Assembly (NCBI RefSeq): GCF_013364275.1
Contig: NZ_CP054932.1
Location: forward strand, 2,046,001 to 2,110,000
DNA from: Actinomadura sp. NAK00032
GTDB taxonomy: Bacteria > Actinomycetota > Actinomycetes > Streptosporangiales > Streptosporangiaceae
Length of the DNA: 64,000 bases
Direction: 5' to 3'
Below are positions 16,259 to 25,695 of the stretch, piece by piece. Within the stretch, counting starts at the first letter, position 1. The number at the start of each line of letters is the position of its first letter. A program made the translations under genes and the position numbers. Below the pieces are notes generated by a model. That model ran no database searches. It was not told the origin of the DNA and saw only the letters and a list, made by a program, of their open reading frames with translations.

Positions 16259-18136
16259 TTAACGTCCGGATGTGCCGGACGTCAGCGAGACGAGGAGGTC
16301 GTTGAGGCGGCCGACGAACGCGCCCGGCTCCTCGATGCGGGCGCCGCAGGTGAGGACGGCCTGGTCGAACAGGAGGTGCGCCCAGTCGGCCAGGCGCGGG
16401 TCGTCCTGCCCGCCGTTGAGCCGCTCGACCAGCGGGTGCCGCGGGTTGACCTCCAGGACCGGGCGGCTCGGCAGGCCCGACCCCCGCATCCGCTGCGCGA
16501 GCGTGAAGTCGTTCTCCGGGCCGTCCGCGACGATGCAGGCGGGGGAGGTGGTGAGGCGGCTGGTCACGCGGACGTCCACGGCCCGGCCGTCCAGGTGCTC
16601 CTTGAGCTTGCCGAGGAGGCCGGCGAAGTCGGCGCCGGCCTGCTCGGCGGCCTCCTTGTCGGCGTCGTCCTCCAGGCCGCCGAAGTCGGTCGCGCCCTGC
16701 GCGACCGACTGCAGCCGCTTCCCGTCGAACTCCGGCAGGGCGTTGACGACGAAGGGGTCGACGGCGTCGTCCAGCAGCAGCACCTCGATGCCCTTCTCCC
16801 GGAACGCCTCCAGGTGCGGGCTGGACGCGGCGTCCGACAGGCCGGGCGCGAGCAGGTAGTAGATCTTGTCCTGCCCGTCCTTCATGCGGGACGTGTAGTC
16901 GGCGAGCGAGACGCCGGTACCGCTCGTGGTGTCGAACCGCAGGAGCGCCGCGATGTCGTCGCGGTGGGCGGGGTCCTCGGGGATGCCCTCCTTCAGGGTG
17001 GCGCCGAACTCCTTCCAGAAGGCCGCGTACTTCTCCGGCTCGCCGCCGGCCATGTCCTTGAGCAGCCGGAGCACCCGCTTGACCGCGCTCGACCGGATGT
17101 GGTCCATGGCCTGGCCGCCCTGGAGGATCTCCCGGGAGACGTTCAGCGGCAGGTCGGCGGAGTCGATGACACCGCGCACGAACCGCAGGTACCGCGGCAT
17201 CAGCCGGTCGGTGTCCTCCAGGATGAACACGCGCTGCACGTGGAGCCGCACGCCCTGGATCGCCTGCGCGAGCCACAGGTCGTAGGGGGCCTGCGACGGG
17301 ACGAACAGCAGCAGCGTGTACTCGAACCGCCCCTCCACCTTCGCGTGCACGTACGCGAGCGGGTCGGCGAAATCGTTCGTGAGCTGCCGGTAGAAGTCGT
17401 TGTAGTCCTGCTGCTTGAGCTCGCTTTTAGGACGCGCCCACAGCGCCGTGGCCTGGTTGACCGGGATGTCGTCGTCGCCCAGCAGGATCGGGCGGCCGAT
17501 GTGGTCGGAGTACCGCTTGATGATCGAACGCAGCCGGTAGTCGTTGAGCAGCTCGTCCTCGCCCTCGCGCAGGTGCAGGACGATCGTCGTGCCGCGCTCG
17601 GCGCGCTCCACGGCCTCCAGCGTGTACCCGGCCTTGCCCTCCGACGACCAGCGCACGCCCTCCGCCGCCGGCAGCCCGGCGCGCCGGGTCGTCAGCGTCA
17701 CCCGGTCCGCGACGACGAACGCGGCGTAGAAGCCGACGCCGAACTGCCCGATCAGCGCCGTGTCGCCGCGCCCGTCTCCGCTGCGCGCCCGGAGGAACTC
17801 CGCGGTGCCGGACCGGGCGATCGTGCCGATGTTGTCGATGACCTCCTGCCGGCTCATCCCGATGCCGTCGTCGGCGACGGTGATCGTGCGGGCGTCCTTG
17901 TCGAAGGAGACCCGGATCCGCGGCTCCCCGGCCGGTTCCGACCCGTCCGCCTCCGTCTCGGCGGTCTCCGGATGGGCGTACCGCTCGATCCGGAACCGGT
18001 CGATCGCGTCGGACGCGTTGGAGATCAGCTCGCGCAGGAATATCTCCTTGTCGCTGTACAGCGAATTGGCCATCAGATCGAGGATCTGGGCCGCCTCGGC
18101 CTGGAAGCCGAATGTCTCCTCCGCCGGCAAGGTCAC
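16259..18136 (-). CDS. htpG: Chaperone protein HtpG (Hsp90)
   Basis: A protein of 625 residues, normal for bacterial Hsp90: an ATP-dependent cytoplasmic dimeric chaperone. The N-terminal GHKL motifs are present: ELISNASDAIDRFR, DDGIGMSRQEVIDNIGTIARSGT and GQFGVGFYAAFVVADRV; the middle domain has RRVFI-type VQRVFILED and LPLNVSREILQ. The start is the GTG at 18136 with AGGAGGG five bases upstream. A consensus-like promoter lies just upstream. Confidence 0.96.
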   Translation of the reverse strand: MTLPAEETFGFQAEAAQILDLMANSLYSDKEIFLRELISNASDAIDRFRIERYAHPETAETEADGSEPAGEPRIRVSFDKDARTITVADDGIGMSRQEVIDNIGTIARSGTAEFLRARSGDGRGDTALIGQFGVGFYAAFVVADRVTLTTRRAGLPAAEGVRWSSEGKAGYTLEAVERAERGTTIVLHLREGEDELLNDYRLRSIIKRYSDHIGRPILLGDDDIPVNQATALWARPKSELKQQDYNDFYRQLTNDFADPLAYVHAKVEGRFEYTLLLFVPSQAPYDLWLAQAIQGVRLHVQRVFILEDTDRLMPRYLRFVRGVIDSADLPLNVSREILQGGQAMDHIRSSAVKRVLRLLKDMAGGEPEKYAAFWKEFGATLKEGIPEDPAHRDDIAALLRFDTTSGTGVSLADYTSRMKDGQDKIYYLLAPGLSDAASSPHLEAFREKGIEVLLLDDAVDPFVVNALPEFDGKRLQSVAQGATDFGGLEDDADKEAAEQAGADFAGLLGKLKEHLDGRAVDVRVTSRLTTSPACIVADGPENDFTLAQRMRGSGLPSRPVLEVNPRHPLVERLNGGQDDPRLADWAHLLFDQAVLTCGARIEEPGAFVGRLNDLLVSLTSGTSGR

Positions 18137-18174
18137 CGTTTCCCTCCTGGTCAGCGCCTTTCAGACAACCCATC

Positions 18175-18203
18175 AGAATAGAAATCCCGCCCGACCCGGT
18201 CAA
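18175..18203 (-). promoter_or_regulatory. htpG promoter
   Basis: On the minus strand TTGACC (18203-18198), a 17-base spacer and TATTCT (18180-18175) give a near-consensus vegetative promoter. Transcription would start about 32 bases before the GTG. The -35 box overlaps the end of the neighbouring saccharopine dehydrogenase-like gene. Confidence 0.65.
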
Positions 18204-19225
18204 CCATTCCGCAGGGAGATGTGCGGGGCGAGTGCGCGGAGGAAGTCGGCGGCGTCGAACATCTCCCCGGCGGAGGCGACGCCGGTGGTGCGGGTCCGTC
18301 CGGTGAGGACGCGGTCGACCGCCTCCACCGCCAGCGGCGCGGTGACGGCGTAGATGTCGCGTCCGGTCGCCACGGCGCGCCGCTCGCGGCCGCCGGAGCG
18401 CACGACCACGTCGACGAGGAACGTCTGCGCGGACCGCCCGTCCTCGTCGGCCGCGACGGGGGCCGGGGTGTCGGGGTTCGCCATGTCCCGGGCCGCCTCG
18501 ACCGTCATGTAGGTGGTCACCTCGGGGATCGGCAGGTGGCTGGGGACGGTCACGACGTCGGCCATCGTGAACTCCCCGATGACGTCCCGGGGCCCCATCG
18601 GGGCGGGGAACGCCCACTCCAGCGCCGGCGGGTCGTCGCGGCGGTACTCCAGCCGCCCGTTCGCGTACCGGACGCGCCGGCCGTCCCGCCGCGCGTGCGA
18701 GACCGCGCCCGCCGCGCGCGTCCCGGCGGTCGGGTGCCAGCCGCTCAGCCCGTAGGCGACGTGCGCCTCGTCGGCCGCCGTCCAGTCGCCCATGGCGGCG
18801 GTGGCCAGCAGGTCCCCGAGGCCGCCGTAGAAGGCCATCGCGGGGACGACCACGGCTCCGGCATCGCGGGCGCGCCCGGCGAAACGGGCGAACGTGTCGG
18901 CGTTGGCCTCGATCTCGGCCGCGACGTCCACATACGGGATCCCGGCGCGCAGGGCCGCCTCGATCACCGGCGCGGCCGTCACGGCGAACGGGCCGGCGCA
19001 GTTGACCACGGCCGCCACGCCGGTGAGCGCGCGGTCGAGCGCGGCCGGGTCGTCCACCGGCGCGGGACGGGCCTCCAGCCCGGTCTCGGCCGCCGCCTTC
19101 TCCAGCTTGCCGGCGTCGCGGCCGGACAGGACCGGGACGAACCCGCGCTCCCGCAGCTCCGCCACCACGAACCGCCCGGTGTGCCCGTAAGCGCCGTACA
19201 CCGCCACCAGCTGCCCCGATCCCAT
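18200..19225 (-). CDS. Saccharopine dehydrogenase-like / trans-acting enoyl reductase-type oxidoreductase
   Basis: A protein of 341 residues. The N-terminal Rossmann motif VAVYGAYGHTGRFVVAEL and following LSGRDAGKL identify the saccharopine dehydrogenase NADP-binding family, and VVNCAGPF...PYVDVAAE is the usual second motif. True lysine-pathway activity is not implied; most actinobacterial members are uncharacterised reductases. ATG 19225 follows AAGGAGA. It is divergent from a GlxA/AraC regulator 80 bp away, which probably controls it. Confidence 0.82.
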   Translation of the reverse strand: MGSGQLVAVYGAYGHTGRFVVAELRERGFVPVLSGRDAGKLEKAAAETGLEARPAPVDDPAALDRALTGVAAVVNCAGPFAVTAAPVIEAALRAGIPYVDVAAEIEANADTFARFAGRARDAGAVVVPAMAFYGGLGDLLATAAMGDWTAADEAHVAYGLSGWHPTAGTRAAGAVSHARRDGRRVRYANGRLEYRRDDPPALEWAFPAPMGPRDVIGEFTMADVVTVPSHLPIPEVTTYMTVEAARDMANPDTPAPVAADEDGRSAQTFLVDVVVRSGGRERRAVATGRDIYAVTAPLAVEAVDRVLTGRTRTTGVASAGEMFDAADFLRALAPHISLRNG

Positions 19226-19305
19226 GGGGTCTCCTTCGTCCTCGGCCTGTCTGCCGGGACCATCCTGGCGAGGACGGTCATCCCACCGCGAGTGTCTGGA
19301 ACGCC

Positions 19306-20289
19306 ATGACCCGTACAATTCCGGACATGAGATCGGTAGCGCTGGCCGTCACCGACGGCATGTTGCACTTCGAGCTGTCGCTGGCGCACGAGGTGTTCGC
19401 CGCCGCCCCGGCCGGCGTCACGGTCCCCTGGTACGACCTGACCGTCTGCGGCTCCGGCGCCGTACGGGTCGGACGGTTCCTCCTGGAGCCCGACCACGGC
19501 CTCGACCGGCTCCGGCACGCGGACACCGTGATCGTCCCGGGCTGGGCGGACACCGACGTCGAGCCGCCCGCCGACCTCGTCGACGCGGTGCGCGCGGCGC
19601 ACGAGGCGGGCGCGCGCGTCGCCTCGCTCTGCACGGGCGCGTTCGTGCTGGCCGCCGCCGGACTGCTGGACGGCAGGCTCGCGACCACCCACTGGGCGCA
19701 CACCGCCGACCTCGCCGCCCGCCACCCCCGGGTGGACGTGGACCCGGACGTCCTCTACGTCGACAACGGCACCGTGCTCACCTCGGCGGGCAAGGCCGCC
19801 GCGATGGACCTGTGCCTGCACCTCGTCCGCCTCGACCACGGCTCGGCGATCGCCAACGCGGTCGCCCGCCGCCTGGTCGTCCCGCCGCACCGCGACGGCG
19901 GCCAGGCCCAGTTCGTCACCACCCCGGTGCCCGCGCCGGACGGCCACCCGCTCGCCGCCCTGTTCCCCTGGGCGCTCGAACGCCTCGACCAGCCGCTCAC
20001 CGTCGAGGACCTGGCCCGCCAGGCGCGGATGAGCGCCCGCCACCTGACCCGCCACTTCCGCGCGGTCACCGGCACCACGCCGCTGCAATGGCTGCTCACC
20101 CAGCGGATCCGGCACGCCCAGGAGCTGCTGGAGACCACCGACGACGGCATCGACGCCATCGCCGCGTCCACCGGCATGGGCACCGCCACCACCCTGCGCC
20201 GCAACTTCAACCGCACGGTCGGCGTCCCGCCGGACGCCTACCGCCGCACCTTCCGCGCACGGACCGGGGGCCTCACGCCCGCGACGTGA
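19306..20289 (+). CDS. GlxA-type AraC family transcriptional regulator
   Basis: A protein of 327 residues. An N-terminal DJ-1/PfpI-like domain (about residues 9-170) contains the nucleophile-elbow-like ASLCTGAFVLAAAGLLDGR; a C-terminal AraC DNA-binding domain (about 225-315) has LARQARMSARHLTRHFRAVTGTTPLQWLL and the second helix-turn-helix IAASTGMGTATTLRRNFNRTVGVPP. ATG 19306 or 19327 may be used. Members sense small nitrogenous or aldehyde ligands. Divergent from the saccharopine dehydrogenase-like gene. Confidence 0.9.
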   Translation: MTRTIPDMRSVALAVTDGMLHFELSLAHEVFAAAPAGVTVPWYDLTVCGSGAVRVGRFLLEPDHGLDRLRHADTVIVPGWADTDVEPPADLVDAVRAAHEAGARVASLCTGAFVLAAAGLLDGRLATTHWAHTADLAARHPRVDVDPDVLYVDNGTVLTSAGKAAAMDLCLHLVRLDHGSAIANAVARRLVVPPHRDGGQAQFVTTPVPAPDGHPLAALFPWALERLDQPLTVEDLARQARMSARHLTRHFRAVTGTTPLQWLLTQRIRHAQELLETTDDGIDAIAASTGMGTATTLRRNFNRTVGVPPDAYRRTFRARTGGLTPAT

Positions 20290-20309
20290 GACCCCGCCGT
20301 CCCGCCCGG

Positions 20310-22100
20310 TCAGGCGAAGCCGCGCTCCGCGTACGGGGTCGCGCCGCTGAGGCTCTCGCCGTCGAACGTCACCGTGGGCATGGCCAGCTCCATCGGCAGG
20401 GAGGCCTCCAGGTCGAACGCGTCGGGCGCGTGCAGGTCCGCCACGAACGCGTCGATCTTCGCCTCCGTCACCGACGACATCAGGAAGATGTGCGCGAGAT
20501 GGCGCGGGTCCCGGTCGGCGGGCCGCATCCGCATGGTCACGGTCGACAGCGACCACTTGGCCACCAGCGCCGCGTTCGGGCGCCGGAACCGCACCGTGAT
20601 CGCCAGCGGCGTCCGGGCGATCCAGAGGCCGCCGGGCCCGAACTGGTGCTCCAGCCGGTGCTCCAGCCGCGTGAGCTTCTCGACCAGGTAGGACGCCAGC
20701 CGCTGCGCGTGCATGCTGAGCGCGATCTGCCGGTCGTCGGGGTGCTGGGCGATGTGGTCCCACAGCACGATGGGGGACAGGCCGTTGCGCGACCCGGCGA
20801 ACGTGGTGTCCAGCGACCCGATGTACTCCGGGTTGTCCGGCGGCTGCATCTGGTACTTGATCTTGGTCATCAGCGCCCCGCACGGCCACGGCACGCCCAT
20901 CCACTTGTGCCCGCTGACCACGATGGACGACACCATGTCCACCGCCTCGTTCGTGCCGGGGACCGTGGACGTCAGCCCGAAGTCGAACTCGGGGACGGGC
21001 ACCTCCGGCTCGTACTCGTAGCGCGGATCGTGCGCGGCCTTGGCCAGGAACGGGACGTACGCCGCGCCCAGGGCCCCGTCCACATGGATCCAGAACCCGC
21101 GCCGGACGTCGTGGTCGTCCTGCCCGTAGGGGACCCGGCGCTTCAGCAGCCCGTACTCGGCGAAGATCGGCAGCAGCCTGTCGCAGACGGCCCGCACGTC
21201 GTCGTAGGCGCCCTTGAACGTGCTGCCGAAGTTCAGGCTGACGATGCACGGATGGCCCTTGGACGCGAAGAACCGGACGAGCTTCGCCAGCTTCTCGACG
21301 TCCACCGAACCGGGCCCGAACGACGGGAACCGCTCGTCGGGCTTCCCGCCGGACGGCAGCGCGGACGGCACCTCGTCCGGCCAGGCGCCGCCGAGCGGGC
21401 AGTCGTCCGGGTACTTCGCGCGCCCCATCTCGCTGAACGTCGGCAGGTCCAGCACCCGGACGGCCTTGGCGAACGAGTAGTGCGTGTCCTCCGAGTAGAA
21501 GATCACCGGCGAGTACGCGTTCGGGTTCTCCGGTGCCTCGGACGGCGCCGTGTACCGCACCGCGGTCTGCTTGCCGGCGCCCTCGTCCTCACCGAGCAGC
21601 CGCTTGCCGGCGAGGTAGTCGCGGGCGTTCCACAGGGCGTACATGTTGCCCTCGGTGGAGCCCATGCTGAGGACGTATCCCCAGCACGAGTCCTTGTCGC
21701 GCGGGTCGTAGGGCTTGCCGTGCCACAGCCGCGCGAGGTACGACAGCACCGCCTGCTCGACGACCTTGGAGTTGACCTTGTAGCCGCTGTCCTGGAACGG
21801 GTCGCCGATGTTGTTGATGTGGCTGGTGAGGAACTGCCCGATGTCCCGCTGGTAGGCGTCCATGTCCTCGGTGACCTGGTAGCCGAGCATCCGGTCGCGG
21901 CGGTCCGCGAGGTAGGCGGCGAGGCGGCGCAGCACCGTGTCCCGCCGGTCCGGCGGCACCCCGCGCCCGTCCAGGACGAAGTCACTCGGATCGGGCGCGA
22001 ACGGCGGCGGCGCCCCCCACACCTGCTGGCCGGGCCTGGCACCGTCCTGCCAGGCGCGCTCGGTGTACTCGACGGCCTGCCGGCCCATGGTCTGCGTCAT
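20310..22100 (-). CDS. Group II PLP-dependent decarboxylase (histidine/glutamate/aromatic type)
   Basis: A protein of 596 residues. The PLP lysine is in SGHKWMGVPWPCG; the aspartate that pairs with the pyridine nitrogen is in HVDGALGAAY; GSTEGNMYALWNARDYL matches the phosphate-binding segment of histidine decarboxylase-like enzymes. The product would be an amine from an amino acid with release of CO2. ATG 22100 follows GGGAGGA. It stands alone, convergent with the AraC gene and without an antiporter partner, so an acid-resistance role is not supported. Substrate unknown. Confidence 0.85.
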   Translation of the reverse strand: MTQTMGRQAVEYTERAWQDGARPGQQVWGAPPPFAPDPSDFVLDGRGVPPDRRDTVLRRLAAYLADRRDRMLGYQVTEDMDAYQRDIGQFLTSHINNIGDPFQDSGYKVNSKVVEQAVLSYLARLWHGKPYDPRDKDSCWGYVLSMGSTEGNMYALWNARDYLAGKRLLGEDEGAGKQTAVRYTAPSEAPENPNAYSPVIFYSEDTHYSFAKAVRVLDLPTFSEMGRAKYPDDCPLGGAWPDEVPSALPSGGKPDERFPSFGPGSVDVEKLAKLVRFFASKGHPCIVSLNFGSTFKGAYDDVRAVCDRLLPIFAEYGLLKRRVPYGQDDHDVRRGFWIHVDGALGAAYVPFLAKAAHDPRYEYEPEVPVPEFDFGLTSTVPGTNEAVDMVSSIVVSGHKWMGVPWPCGALMTKIKYQMQPPDNPEYIGSLDTTFAGSRNGLSPIVLWDHIAQHPDDRQIALSMHAQRLASYLVEKLTRLEHRLEHQFGPGGLWIARTPLAITVRFRRPNAALVAKWSLSTVTMRMRPADRDPRHLAHIFLMSSVTEAKIDAFVADLHAPDAFDLEASLPMELAMPTVTFDGESLSGATPYAERGFA

Positions 22101-22281
22101 GCGGGTCCTCCCGGACGTTCGGCGTCGGAGCGTGACCGCCCGGGACTCAGGCTTTCCCGCCGCCGCGCCGCCCGGCCAGCCCCGGACCACGATCATTGGC
22201 CCCGCCGAATCGCAGAATCTCCACCGCGTTGACCCAGCTCAGAGGGCATTTGCCGGGAGAAGTGCGCCCCTTGCCCCCTCC

Positions 22282-22902
22282 TCAGGCGAACGCGCCGACG
22301 CCCTCGTACTCGGCACGCAGCGCACGTCCGGCGGCCTCGTATTCGAGCAGCAGCAGCCCCTTGGCGGTCGCCTCATGCCGGACGAGCCGCAACCCGGCCA
22401 GCGCCCCCGCCCCACTGACCAGCCGCCGCCCGGCCCGCAACACGGTGGGCGCGACGACAAGCCGCAACGTGTCGACCAGCCCGGCCTCCAGAAGAGCGTC
22501 CGCAAGACGACCGCTCCCGTGCACCTGCAGCTCCCGCCCAGGCCGCGCCTTGAGCTCCCCGACCGCCTGGACGCTCTTGAGCACCACCGCCGGTTGCCAG
22601 CTCCCCTCGACCAGCGTGTTCGAGACGACGTACTTCGGCAGCGCGTTCATCCGCTCGGCGAACGGGTCGTCCGGGTCGGTGATCCGCGGCCAGTCCCGCG
22701 CGAACGCCTCGTAGGTGCGCCGCCCGAGGAGCAGCCCGTCCGCGAGATCGAGCCAGCCGGACACGCGCTGCACGAACGTCCCGTCCATGTGCGGGACGAG
22801 CCACCCGCCCTGGGTGAACCCGCCGCTGGTGTCCTCATCCGGCGACCCGGGCCCCTGGTAGACCCCGTCGAGCGTGACGAACTCGGTGACGGTGACCTTC
22901 AC
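22282..22902 (-). CDS. RibD/dihydrofolate reductase-like protein
   Basis: A protein of 206 residues: VTVTEFVTLDGVYQGPG at the N-terminus, DGLLLGRRTYEAFA, KYVVSNTLVEG, and LQVHGSGRLADALLEAGLVDTLRLVVAPTVL. This is the RibD C-terminal/DHFR-like fold, a NAD(P)H-dependent reductase of unknown substrate in most actinobacteria. The GTG start overlaps the stop of the upstream SRPBCC gene (GTGA). Third gene of an ArsR-SRPBCC-RibD operon. Confidence 0.87.
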   Translation of the reverse strand: MKVTVTEFVTLDGVYQGPGSPDEDTSGGFTQGGWLVPHMDGTFVQRVSGWLDLADGLLLGRRTYEAFARDWPRITDPDDPFAERMNALPKYVVSNTLVEGSWQPAVVLKSVQAVGELKARPGRELQVHGSGRLADALLEAGLVDTLRLVVAPTVLRAGRRLVSGAGALAGLRLVRHEATAKGLLLLEYEAAGRALRAEYEGVGAFA

Positions 22903-23363
22903 GACCCCTCCACCAGTGCGGCGAGCTGCCCGGCGACCGTCCCCCACCCGTCGGCGAAGCCGAGCTTGTCGTGCCGTGCCCGGGCGTCGGGGTCCCCGTG
23001 CCGGACGAGCATCCGGTAATCCGTCCCGTCCGGATGGTCGTCCAGCGTGATCGTCGCCGTCATCGCGACCGGCGCGGGCCGCGCGGGCCGCCACGTGCTG
23101 TCGATCGCATTGGTGAACACGATCCGCCGCCGCTCCTCGACATCGAGGAAGCAGGCATCAAGATGCGGCCCGAACTCGCCCCCGTCGCTCAACCGGGTGA
23201 CGAACGCCCCGCCGGCCCGCAGCTCAAGCCGCTCCACCCGGCACCGGCTGGGAGCGGGAACCCACCACTGCGCAAGCCGCGCGGGATCCGTCCACGCGTC
23301 CCACACAACCGCGCGCGGCGCCCGGATGACCCGCTCCAACACAAGATCAAGGTCAGGGTTCAT
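22899..23363 (-). CDS. SRPBCC/AHSA1 domain protein
   Basis: A protein of 154 residues. VLERVIRAPRAVVWDAWTDPARLAQWW is the signature beginning of the Activator-of-Hsp90-like START fold, and the C-terminal helix DGWGTVAGQLAALVE closes it. Such proteins bind hydrophobic ligands; they commonly accompany an ArsR repressor, as here, where it overlaps the ArsR gene by 11 bases. ATG 23363 follows GGAGGAG. Confidence 0.9.
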   Translation of the reverse strand: MNPDLDLVLERVIRAPRAVVWDAWTDPARLAQWWVPAPSRCRVERLELRAGGAFVTRLSDGGEFGPHLDACFLDVEERRRIVFTNAIDSTWRPARPAPVAMTATITLDDHPDGTDYRMLVRHGDPDARARHDKLGFADGWGTVAGQLAALVEGS

Positions 23364-23694
23364 TGGTCTCCTCCACATCGGTGACGAACTGTTCGAGGCG
23401 GTCGGTGCGCTCCTCCCAGACCCGGCGCTGCTCCGCGAGCCACTCGTCCAGCAGGACGAGCCGCTCCCGGTTGAGCGTGCACGTGCGCACCCGCCCGGCC
23501 TTGGCCGTCCGGATGAGCCCGCTCGCTTCGAGCGTCCGCACATGCTTCATGAACGAGGGCAACGTCATCGGAAACTCGCTCGCGAGATCCCCGACACTCA
23601 CCGGCCCACCCCCGAGCCGCCGCACGACAGCCCGCCGCGTCGGATCAGCGAGCGCCACGAACACCCCGTCCAGCTCCGCCGAATACTGTGCCAT
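23353..23694 (-). CDS. ArsR-type winged-helix repressor
   Basis: A protein of 113 residues. FVALADPTRRAVVRRLGGGPVSVGDLASEFPMTLPSFMKHVRTLEASGLI is a classical ArsR winged helix; no metal-binding cysteines (ELCVCDL-type) are present, so it is of the non-metal class found in front of SRPBCC genes. First gene of the operon and likely autoregulator. ATG 23694. Confidence 0.92.
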   Translation of the reverse strand: MAQYSAELDGVFVALADPTRRAVVRRLGGGPVSVGDLASEFPMTLPSFMKHVRTLEASGLIRTAKAGRVRTCTLNRERLVLLDEWLAEQRRVWEERTDRLEQFVTDVEETNEP

Positions 23695-23848
23695 GAAGCT
23701 AAGTATTACCAGCCCCCAACACTTAGCGCAAGGGCTAACCATTGAGGACCTCGGGTTGTGCGAGGTTCAGGGGTGCGGTCGGGCCCGTCGTGGCGGTTCG
23801 GGATTCCGAGGACCCGGGCGGGCCGCTGCCGGCCGTCGGGCGTGCGGC

Positions 23849-25096
23849 TCAGCCCGTGGGGGTCAGGCACAGGGTGTTCGAGCGGCTGTCCACTCTGCGT
23901 TCCAAGTCGATGGGGCAGTACGCGGAGAACGGGTACTGCCGGACGACGCGGAAGCTGTTCCGCCGGATCGCCGACTGCCAGCAGGGATGCTCTCCCACGG
24001 AGGAGGTGCTGTCGGCGACCGGCCCGTCGGCGTGGATGCAGTCGCCCACCTCGATGCCGTCTCCCACGTCGAGCAGCGTCATGTAGCCGACGACGAGAAG
24101 CCCCGGCAGCAGGACGGCCCCCAGGGCGACCGTCCATCGTCTGCGGCGGCGCAAGCGCTGGAGCGGCCGCCACTTGCCGGACGTGGTCCGATGCGTGCGG
24201 CCCCTCAGCCGGGTGTCCATCAGGGGTGCGACGGGTGGGCGTTCGGGGGCCCTCTCCTCCACCGCGTCCTCGGCGGTGGGCGGGGCGCCGGTCAGGGTGA
24301 GGGCTTCGGCGGCGGTCGGGCGGGTGTCCGGGTCCTTGTCGAGAAGCCTGCCGATGAGGTGGGAGAGGCCGCCGGCGTGCTGGAGCGGCGGCGGCTCGTC
24401 GTGCAGGAGGGCCGTGACGACCTCCGCCGGTGTATCGCGCCGGAACGGCGACACGCCCTCGACGCACCGGTACAGGGTGACCCCGAGTGAGAACAGGTCC
24501 CCGGCCGGGCCGTTGTTCTTGCCGCGCAGCCGTTCGGGCGCGAGGTACTCCAGCGAGCCGATGATCGCGCCGGTCGCGGTCATCGCCGTGTCGGCCTGGT
24601 GGACGGCGATGCCGAAGTCCGCGAGGAGCACCTCTCCGGCCTCGGTCAGCATCACGTTCGCGGGCTTGATGTCGCGGTGCACCACCCCGGCCGCGTGCGC
24701 CGCGTCCAGGGCCTTCAGCAGCGCCTTCGCGATCCTCGCGGTCTCGCCGGCGGGGACGCGGCCGTCCTGCTTGAGCCGGTCCTCCAGGGAGTGCCCGTTG
24801 ACGAGGCGCATGACGATCCACGGCACCTCGTCCCTGATGACCACATCGTGGACGGGGATGACGCCGGGCTGGTCGCGCAGCCGGGCCGCGTTGCGCGCCT
24901 CCCGCCTCGCGCGGGCCAGGAACTGCGACCGCTCCGCGTCCGACGCCGTCGGCGGCAGCCGCACCTCCTTGATGGCGACGTCCACGCCGAGCGTCTCGTC
25001 ATGGGCCTTCCACACCCGCCCGAACCCGCCCGCTCCCAGCTCTTCCACGAGCCGGTACCGCCCGCCGATCCGCTCCGGGCCGCCGCCGTCCGCCAC
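23849..25096 (-). CDS. Receptor-type serine/threonine protein kinase
   Basis: About 415 residues. Kinase motifs: glycine loop GAGGFGRVW, VAIKEV, catalytic HRDIKPANVM, DFG, and GSLEYLAPERL in the activation segment. A basic juxtamembrane stretch precedes one transmembrane helix (about residues 322-344), leaving a short extracellular domain of about 70 residues with four cysteines (DCIHADG, HPCWQ, AYCPID, TLCLTP) that could form two disulfides. GTG 25096 has GAGGGA upstream; TTG 25114 is an alternative. PASTA repeats are absent, so it is not the PknB muropeptide sensor. Confidence 0.9.
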   Translation of the reverse strand: MADGGGPERIGGRYRLVEELGAGGFGRVWKAHDETLGVDVAIKEVRLPPTASDAERSQFLARARREARNAARLRDQPGVIPVHDVVIRDEVPWIVMRLVNGHSLEDRLKQDGRVPAGETARIAKALLKALDAAHAAGVVHRDIKPANVMLTEAGEVLLADFGIAVHQADTAMTATGAIIGSLEYLAPERLRGKNNGPAGDLFSLGVTLYRCVEGVSPFRRDTPAEVVTALLHDEPPPLQHAGGLSHLIGRLLDKDPDTRPTAAEALTLTGAPPTAEDAVEERAPERPPVAPLMDTRLRGRTHRTTSGKWRPLQRLRRRRRWTVALGAVLLPGLLVVGYMTLLDVGDGIEVGDCIHADGPVADSTSSVGEHPCWQSAIRRNSFRVVRQYPFSAYCPIDLERRVDSRSNTLCLTPTG

Positions 25097-25211
25097 GCGT
25101 CCCTCGCTATTCAACTCCTGGCCGATGAGGCTTCATTATGGCCTCGAATTGATCAATGCGGGGGAAGTCCCGAGGGGTGGTGCTCGGCGGTGACGGCCTG
25201 CACCGGACGGG

Positions 25212-25550
25212 TCAGCCGGCGGCGCAGGTGATGCAGGTGCGGGCGGCGGGGCGGGCGGCCAGGCGGTCCGCTCCGATTGGGCCGCCGCAGCGCTCGCAGG
25301 CGCCGTAGGTGCCGTCGCGGACCCGCTCCAGCGCGCTCTCGATGTCGGCCAGCTGCGCCTCTGCCCTGCTCAGGGACGACTCGATTCGGGAGCGCTCGAA
25401 GGCGATGGTGGCGCCCTCCGGATCGTGCTCGTCGTCCACCCCGGTCTGCGCGGACGCCTCGACGACGCCGTCCCAGTCGACGCGCAGCGACGCCATGAGC
25501 TTCAGGAGCGCGTCGCGATCCGCGATCAGCCGTTCTTCCGCCGTGGTCAT
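25212..25550 (-). CDS. DksA/TraR-type zinc-finger protein
   Basis: A protein of 112 residues: a long coiled-coil helix pair followed by a four-cysteine zinc finger, CERCGGPI...TCITC, with GTYGACERCGGPIGADRLAARP as the family signature. Such proteins contact RNA polymerase through the secondary channel or act as small regulators in actinobacteria. Start codon ATG 25550 with GAGGG upstream. It stands between the kinase gene and an oppositely oriented small gene. Confidence 0.88.
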   Translation of the reverse strand: MTTAEERLIADRDALLKLMASLRVDWDGVVEASAQTGVDDEHDPEGATIAFERSRIESSLSRAEAQLADIESALERVRDGTYGACERCGGPIGADRLAARPAARTCITCAAG

Positions 25551-25695
25551 CCCTCCTCAACGCCCGCCGCGCCGCGCCCCATTCCGGACGGCGGTGGACC
25601 GGCCCGGCGGCCGCGAGGGATGAAACGGGTGCTCGTCTACATAGAGCGGGACATATGGGGTAGGCGCGGGACGAAGCGCTATTGGGGGAGGAAAC

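Noticed and set aside
20310..22100. Glutamate decarboxylase acid-resistance system
   Set aside because: No antiporter is adjacent and the protein is longer and closer in motif to histidine/aromatic decarboxylases; substrate left open.
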